DNA from: Prochilodus magdalenae
Lineage: Eukaryota > Chordata > Actinopteri > Characiformes > Prochilodontidae
Assembly: GCA_024036415.1 (NCBI GenBank)
Contig: JAMWET010001300.1
Span: 587,501-651,500 of the forward strand
DNA: 64,000 nucleotides
Direction: 5' to 3'
Shown here: piece after piece, positions 61,413 to 64,000 of the stretch
Layout: every line of letters begins with the position of its first letter
Position numbering within the stretch: position 1 is the first letter of the stretch
The notes under the pieces: generated by a model
What the model was told of the DNA's origin: nothing
The model's input: the letters and a program-made list of their open reading frames with translations, nothing else
Database searches by the model: none
Program-made: the position numbers and the translations under genes

Positions 61413-61433
61413 GGGCGTGGGCGTGGCCACGCC
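61413..61433. promoter_or_regulatory. KLF/Sp1 cluster with 14-bp palindrome
   Basis: Two overlapping GGGCGTGG boxes run into GGCGTGGCCACGCC (61420-61433), a perfect 14-base palindrome made of back-to-back KLF-type boxes. Further CCACGCC copies occur at 61288-61294 and 61493-61499. Confidence 0.55.
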
Positions 61434-61508
61434 GCAATACGGGTGGGAAAAAGTAAAACAGCGAGCACGGGATGGCTTTTACTACGCGGAGGCCACGCCT
61501 CTTCTCCG

Positions 61509-61515
61509 TGACGTC
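61509..61515 (+). promoter_or_regulatory. cAMP response element (TGACGTC)
   Basis: TGACGTC in context CCGTGACGTCGCC, about 80 bases upstream of the inferred transcription start and 267 upstream of the ATG. Mammalian PPARGC1A carries a functional proximal CRE that mediates CREB induction, so this is probably its counterpart. Confidence 0.65.
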
Positions 61516-61571
61516 GCCGGCGAGTAGCGGCGAGAGGGGAGTCACTCGCCTGCCTACTTTTAATAGCTTTG

Positions 61572-61579
61572 TCATGTGA
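61572..61579 (+). promoter_or_regulatory. E-box of M-box type (TCATGTGA)
   Basis: GTCATGTGA just upstream of the inferred leader. The same string is, as I remember it, present at the equivalent place in the human promoter. TCATGTG is the M-box bound by MITF/TFE-family factors, which are reported to control PPARGC1A. Confidence 0.55.
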
Positions 61580-61589
61580 TGGAGAGCAG

Positions 61590-61775
61590 TTGTAAGACAG
61601 GTCGCCCTCGCTCTCTCGCACAGTGAGGGGCACTTCCCTGCATGAGAGCAAGCTGGAACCGCTCGGATCTTTCTCCTCATCCTTTTGATTTTCTTTTCTC
61701 TTTTTTTACCCCCTTTTTTGATTTTGGTTTTTAAACGCACATATTTTTCTCTCGCAACCGTCATTCAGTGTCTGG
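61590..61775 (+). other. ppargc1a: 5' leader of ppargc1a exon 1 (inferred)
   Basis: The start is inferred, not seen. It was set from blocks that match my memory of the mammalian leader in the same order: TAAGACAGGT (61592-61601), CAGTGAGGGGC, CCTGCATGAG (61638-61647), GTCATTCAG (61760-61768) and CTGGATGGCGTGGGAC across the start codon. A T-rich insertion (61668-61732) makes this leader longer than the human one. It contains one clear upstream ORF and possibly a second if transcription starts before 61579. Confidence 0.6.
61642..61734 (+). CDS. Upstream ORF in the ppargc1a leader, 30 codons
   Basis: The ATG in CCTGCATGAGAGC opens a frame of 30 codons (begins MRASWNRSDL, then rich in F, S and P from the T-rich tract, ends FDFGF) and closes with TAA at 61732-61734. 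It ends 41 bases before the main ATG and is in a different frame. The initiation context is weak (T at -3, A at +4), as expected for a leaky regulatory uORF. A uORF starting at this same CCTGCATGAG block is conserved in vertebrate PGC-1alpha leaders and reported to repress its translation. Here it is present but about twice as long as I recall for human, because the stop is displaced by the T-rich insert. The peptide itself is unlikely to be conserved. Confidence 0.6.
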   Translation: MRASWNRSDLSPHPFDFLFSFFTPFFDFGF

Positions 61776-61823
61776 ATGGCGTGGGACAGGTGCAACCAGG
61801 ACGCGGTGTGGAGAGAACTAGAG
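61776..61823 (+). CDS. ppargc1a: PGC-1alpha coactivator, coding part of exon 1
   Basis: Sixteen codons, MAWDRCNQDAVWRELE, ending exactly at a consensus donor (GAG|GTGAGA, 61824-61829), phase 0. This is the N-terminus of PPARG coactivator 1 alpha; teleost PGC-1alpha starts almost identically, and human has MAWDMCNQDSESVWSDIE, two codons longer. The protein is a nuclear transcriptional coactivator that binds PPARs, ERRs and NRF1 and drives mitochondrial biogenesis, oxidative metabolism and gluconeogenesis. Exon 2, with the acidic activation domain and LXXLL motif, lies outside the window. Start choice: first ATG giving the family N-terminus, preceded by the conserved TCTGG. The main ATG has a mediocre context (T at -3, G at +4), and an upstream ORF lies ahead of it. 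Only this exon is visible, so integrity of the rest is unknown. Confidence 0.92.
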
Positions 61824-62849
61824 GTGAGAAATAACGGCAAACTTAAAAAGGCTGAACTGAGCATCGGAGCTGGGCTTGGGGGGAAGGTGGACGCTGGCTG
61901 CGTTTTGCGTTGAGTGAAGTGGCTGTTTGATCCGGTACCCTGAGCGAAATATAAACGGAGCTCCGGAATGCACGGGAATACACGGGTCGAGGGAGGAAAG
62001 GCTGTTTTTCTCCTTTTTTGAGAGCAATCGTGCTTTTTGGTGCGTTTGTCCGGCATGCTGTTTTTTTTTTCTTTTTTTCTTTTTTGTGGTTGGGCAGCAG
62101 GTTGAGCGGCGAGCCGTGCCGTATGTACAGGTACCTGCTGCTCGGGATCGCTCTCATGTATCCCCGCCAGGTGCTGTCCACTGCAACTTCTTCTGTTCTC
62201 TCGGATTCCAGCCGTTTTAAAACGGAGAGATGAGAAGTGCACGCAGACCCTAGCGCGTTCGGAAGAGAGCGTGATTGTATGTGAAAAGAGAGAGAGAGAA
62301 AGAGAGAGAGGGAGAGGGTTCTGTCCGTCCAGCTGACGGGATTTCACCAGCGCTGTGGATGAAGGAAAGTCATGCAGGCGATGCTGAACGGGAGCGCCTG
62401 GAGCCTTGCAGGCTGCTCTGGTGTGCTGTCATGGTGCAGGACAGGTGTTTTAACGTGGTTAAATACGGGGACTGGAGTGAAGGGAGGAGATTGCACTGCG
62501 AGCGCGCTGAGGGGAATTAGTCTGCTGGCCGAGAAACACCTATACATGCATAGATGTATATGTATACATGTGTCTGCTTGTCTGTTTACCCGGCTGTCTA
62601 TCTGTGTACTGAGTGCAATTGTTAATATCTGCCTTTAATTTACTGGAGCAGTAAATGTATCCTACGATACTGGAGCAGTCTGTAAGCCTTTCAATTATTC
62701 ATGGCATAGATGGCTCAAGTCTGTCTGGATATCGAGTTTTTCTGCTCTCTATGTTTAGCCTGTTTAGCGTACATTACTTCAGCCCTCCTGTTCTTTCCGT
62801 TCGCCAGTCAGTCTCGCGGGCTGCTTTCCAGTAAAGCGCAAATGCAGTA

Positions 62850-62852
<3 letters not shown>

Positions 62853-62915
<63 letters not shown>

Positions 62916-62927
62916 TCCCTCTCTCTC
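62853..62927. repeat. (CT)n microsatellite
   Basis: About 75 bases of CT, nearly pure, in ppargc1a intron 1. Confidence 0.97.
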
Positions 62928-63049
62928 AGAAAGTCGCTACAGATACTGAAATGGCTTGTGTGTGTTTAGATTCTCCTCGCTGTAAAGTGAGCCGGGGGTG
63001 CGCGGAGGAAGCCGCAGGTTCGTGCGCTAAATCAAAGCTGCGCTCGCTC

Positions 63050-63073
63050 ATTCGCGCGCGCGCACGCGTACAC
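63050..63073. repeat. Alternating CG/CA tract (Z-DNA-prone)
   Basis: TTCGCGCGCGCGCACGCGTA and neighbours, strictly alternating purine-pyrimidine, between the two (CT)n arrays. Confidence 0.7.
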
Positions 63074-63219
63074 ATTTGGGGTTGCTGGGCTGCTGTTGCT
63101 GAAGCGGGGCTCACTGATGGGGTGTGTGCGTGTGTGTGTTTGGGTCTCGTGGCCACGCGCCCTCAGTCGAACTCTGGCGTCATGCTCGTGCGCCTCGTGG
63201 GTAAGCGGTAGCCCCGCCC

Positions 63220-63222
<3 letters not shown>

Positions 63223-63288
<66 letters not shown>
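63223..63288. repeat. (CT)n microsatellite
   Basis: About 66 bases of pure CT in ppargc1a intron 1, about 300 bases beyond the previous (CT)n array. Confidence 0.97.
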
Positions 63289-63290
<2 letters not shown>

Positions 63291-64000
63291 ACTCTTCACA
63301 TACATAGACCTGCCCTTCGCACTCAGTTTGTATTACTGTCTTTATGGGGTCTTTAAATGAAAGCCTGTGTACTGTAGTTGAAGGCTGTCCGCCCTGACCC
63401 CTCCCTTACCCTCACCTGAGTAACCAGACGGATTTGTTTTGCGTAAAACAGCATTACTTACTTCACAACAGCAATATATCTTTCCCTGTTGTCCTGGGGG
63501 CATGGGGTCCCCGCACAGAGCTAACAGCACACGCAAAGCGCGTTTTTCTTTGCGCCAAGCTTGCACAAATAAGCTCCGGTCACTGAAAGGGAAAACCGGA
63601 GGGACAGAGGAAACGTTTGCGTTGGAAAGCGATGCGTAAGCACAGTTACGCGCTCGTAATTAAAACTCAGAAGGGTGCGCAGAGCAAAAGGTGCAAAGGT
63701 GAACACATTATGGATGCAGCGCAAGCGTTTCGGCCCGCAGCCTTCTTCCCAGCATTCTTTACTGTAGCTACTGTATGATTTATCCCCTAAGGCCTGTATG
63801 ACAAACCCCCAACAACACCCACCCACCCACAAACACACACACACACCAAAAGCACTACATTTGATTCATGGCTGCTTTGTTCCTTGTTTGAGGGTTCTCA
63901 TACTACCTTCTAGAACATGCTCCTCTAGTGCTTTGATTGCTTACACATTCATAACAGCACCAGAGACGGCATGACATTCTGTCTTTCCATTGTCTATAGA

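Larger units (their letters stand above)
60750..62530 (+). promoter_or_regulatory. ppargc1a: CpG-rich promoter region of ppargc1a
   Basis: CpG frequency rises sharply from about 60.78 kb (AATAACGCGGCCCC, TCCGCCGAGCG) and remains high through the first exon to about 62.5 kb, against a CpG-poor window. The segment 61200-61580 concentrates promoter motifs: a purine/G-rich tract, two CCAAT boxes in opposite orientation, several CCACGCC/GGGCGTGG boxes, a CRE and an E-box. No strong TATA box is seen; TTTTAATAGC at 61558-61567 is the closest. A CpG-island promoter with cAMP, KLF and E-box inputs fits a stress- and nutrient-responsive coactivator gene. Confidence 0.8.
61824..64000 (+). other. ppargc1a: Start of ppargc1a intron 1
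   Basis: Begins with GTGAGA and runs to the window end without a recognised second exon. The first 700 bases are CpG-rich. It contains T-rich tracts (62061-62085), a (GA)n-like stretch (62286-62316), two long (CT)n arrays and a CG/CA alternating tract. Frames of 60-213 codons here on both strands have no recognised domain. Confidence 0.8.

Noticed and set aside
61706..62347. A 213-codon open frame on the - strand opposite ppargc1a exon 1
   Set aside because: It is antisense to the recognised exon and leader, overlaps other - strand frames in different phases, and is rich in K/R and S/L from T-rich and CT-rich DNA. No domain is visible.
62951..63211. An 86-codon frame followed by a GGGTAAGC donor-like site at about 63199, a possible alternative exon
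   Set aside because: The frame is C/V/R-rich from CG- and TG-rich DNA and crosses a Z-DNA-like tract. No known PGC-1alpha isoform starts this way as far as I know.

Overview
The window reads as teleost nuclear DNA, most likely from an ostariophysan (characin/catfish/carp-like) fish. It is AT-rich and intron/intergenic-like, with many microsatellites, minisatellites, short Tc1/mariner-type inverted-repeat elements and two tRNA-derived SINEs carrying the teleost 'GTCGCTCTGGATAAGAGCGTC' type tail. Apart from one exon I see no intact protein gene. Almost all open frames are short, lack splice or homology support, or come from simple repeats.

The one gene I recognise is at the right end on the + strand. 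At 61776-61823 there is a 16-codon first coding exon (MAWDRCNQDAVWRELE) followed by a GTGAGA splice donor. It matches the N-terminus of PGC-1alpha, so this is exon 1 of ppargc1a, with intron 1 running out of the window. Upstream lies a CpG-rich promoter (about 60.75-62.5 kb) with opposed CCAAT boxes, KLF/GC boxes, a CRE (TGACGTC) and an M-box-type E-box (TCATGTGA). The 5' leader contains a 30-codon upstream ORF beginning where the vertebrate PGC-1alpha uORF begins.

The other ~60 kb is the 5' intergenic territory of ppargc1a. From left to right: 1-7.1 kb is AT-rich with one mariner-type MITE. 7.18-9.44 kb is a 32-bp minisatellite with a 160-bp higher-order repeat. 10-12 kb holds unique GC-richer blocks. 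12.29-15.44 kb is bounded by a nearly perfect 90-bp inverted repeat. 15.4-22 kb has simple repeats and an interspersed repeat. 22.1-23.4 kb is a unique block that looks like conserved non-coding DNA, followed by a SINE at 23.7 kb. A second mariner-type MITE is at 25.4-26.2 kb and a poly(A)-tailed retrocopy-like segment at 27.6-28.3 kb.

33.9-34.5, 37.3-37.5 and 43.5-43.9 kb are further candidate regulatory blocks. 38.08-38.91 kb is a decayed ~29-bp minisatellite whose core is a heat-shock-element-like motif. Decayed Tc1/mariner transposons lie at 39.2-40.4 and 47.5-48.0 kb, and 54.7-55.5 kb is a ~740-bp polypyrimidine tract.

No clearly new multi-gene system is visible. The most useful observations are the retained but lengthened ppargc1a uORF, the heat-shock-element-like minisatellite, the higher-order minisatellite, the 3-kb-spaced inverted repeat, and the candidate distal regulatory blocks. 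Conservation claims are inferences from sequence texture, because no alignment could be run.
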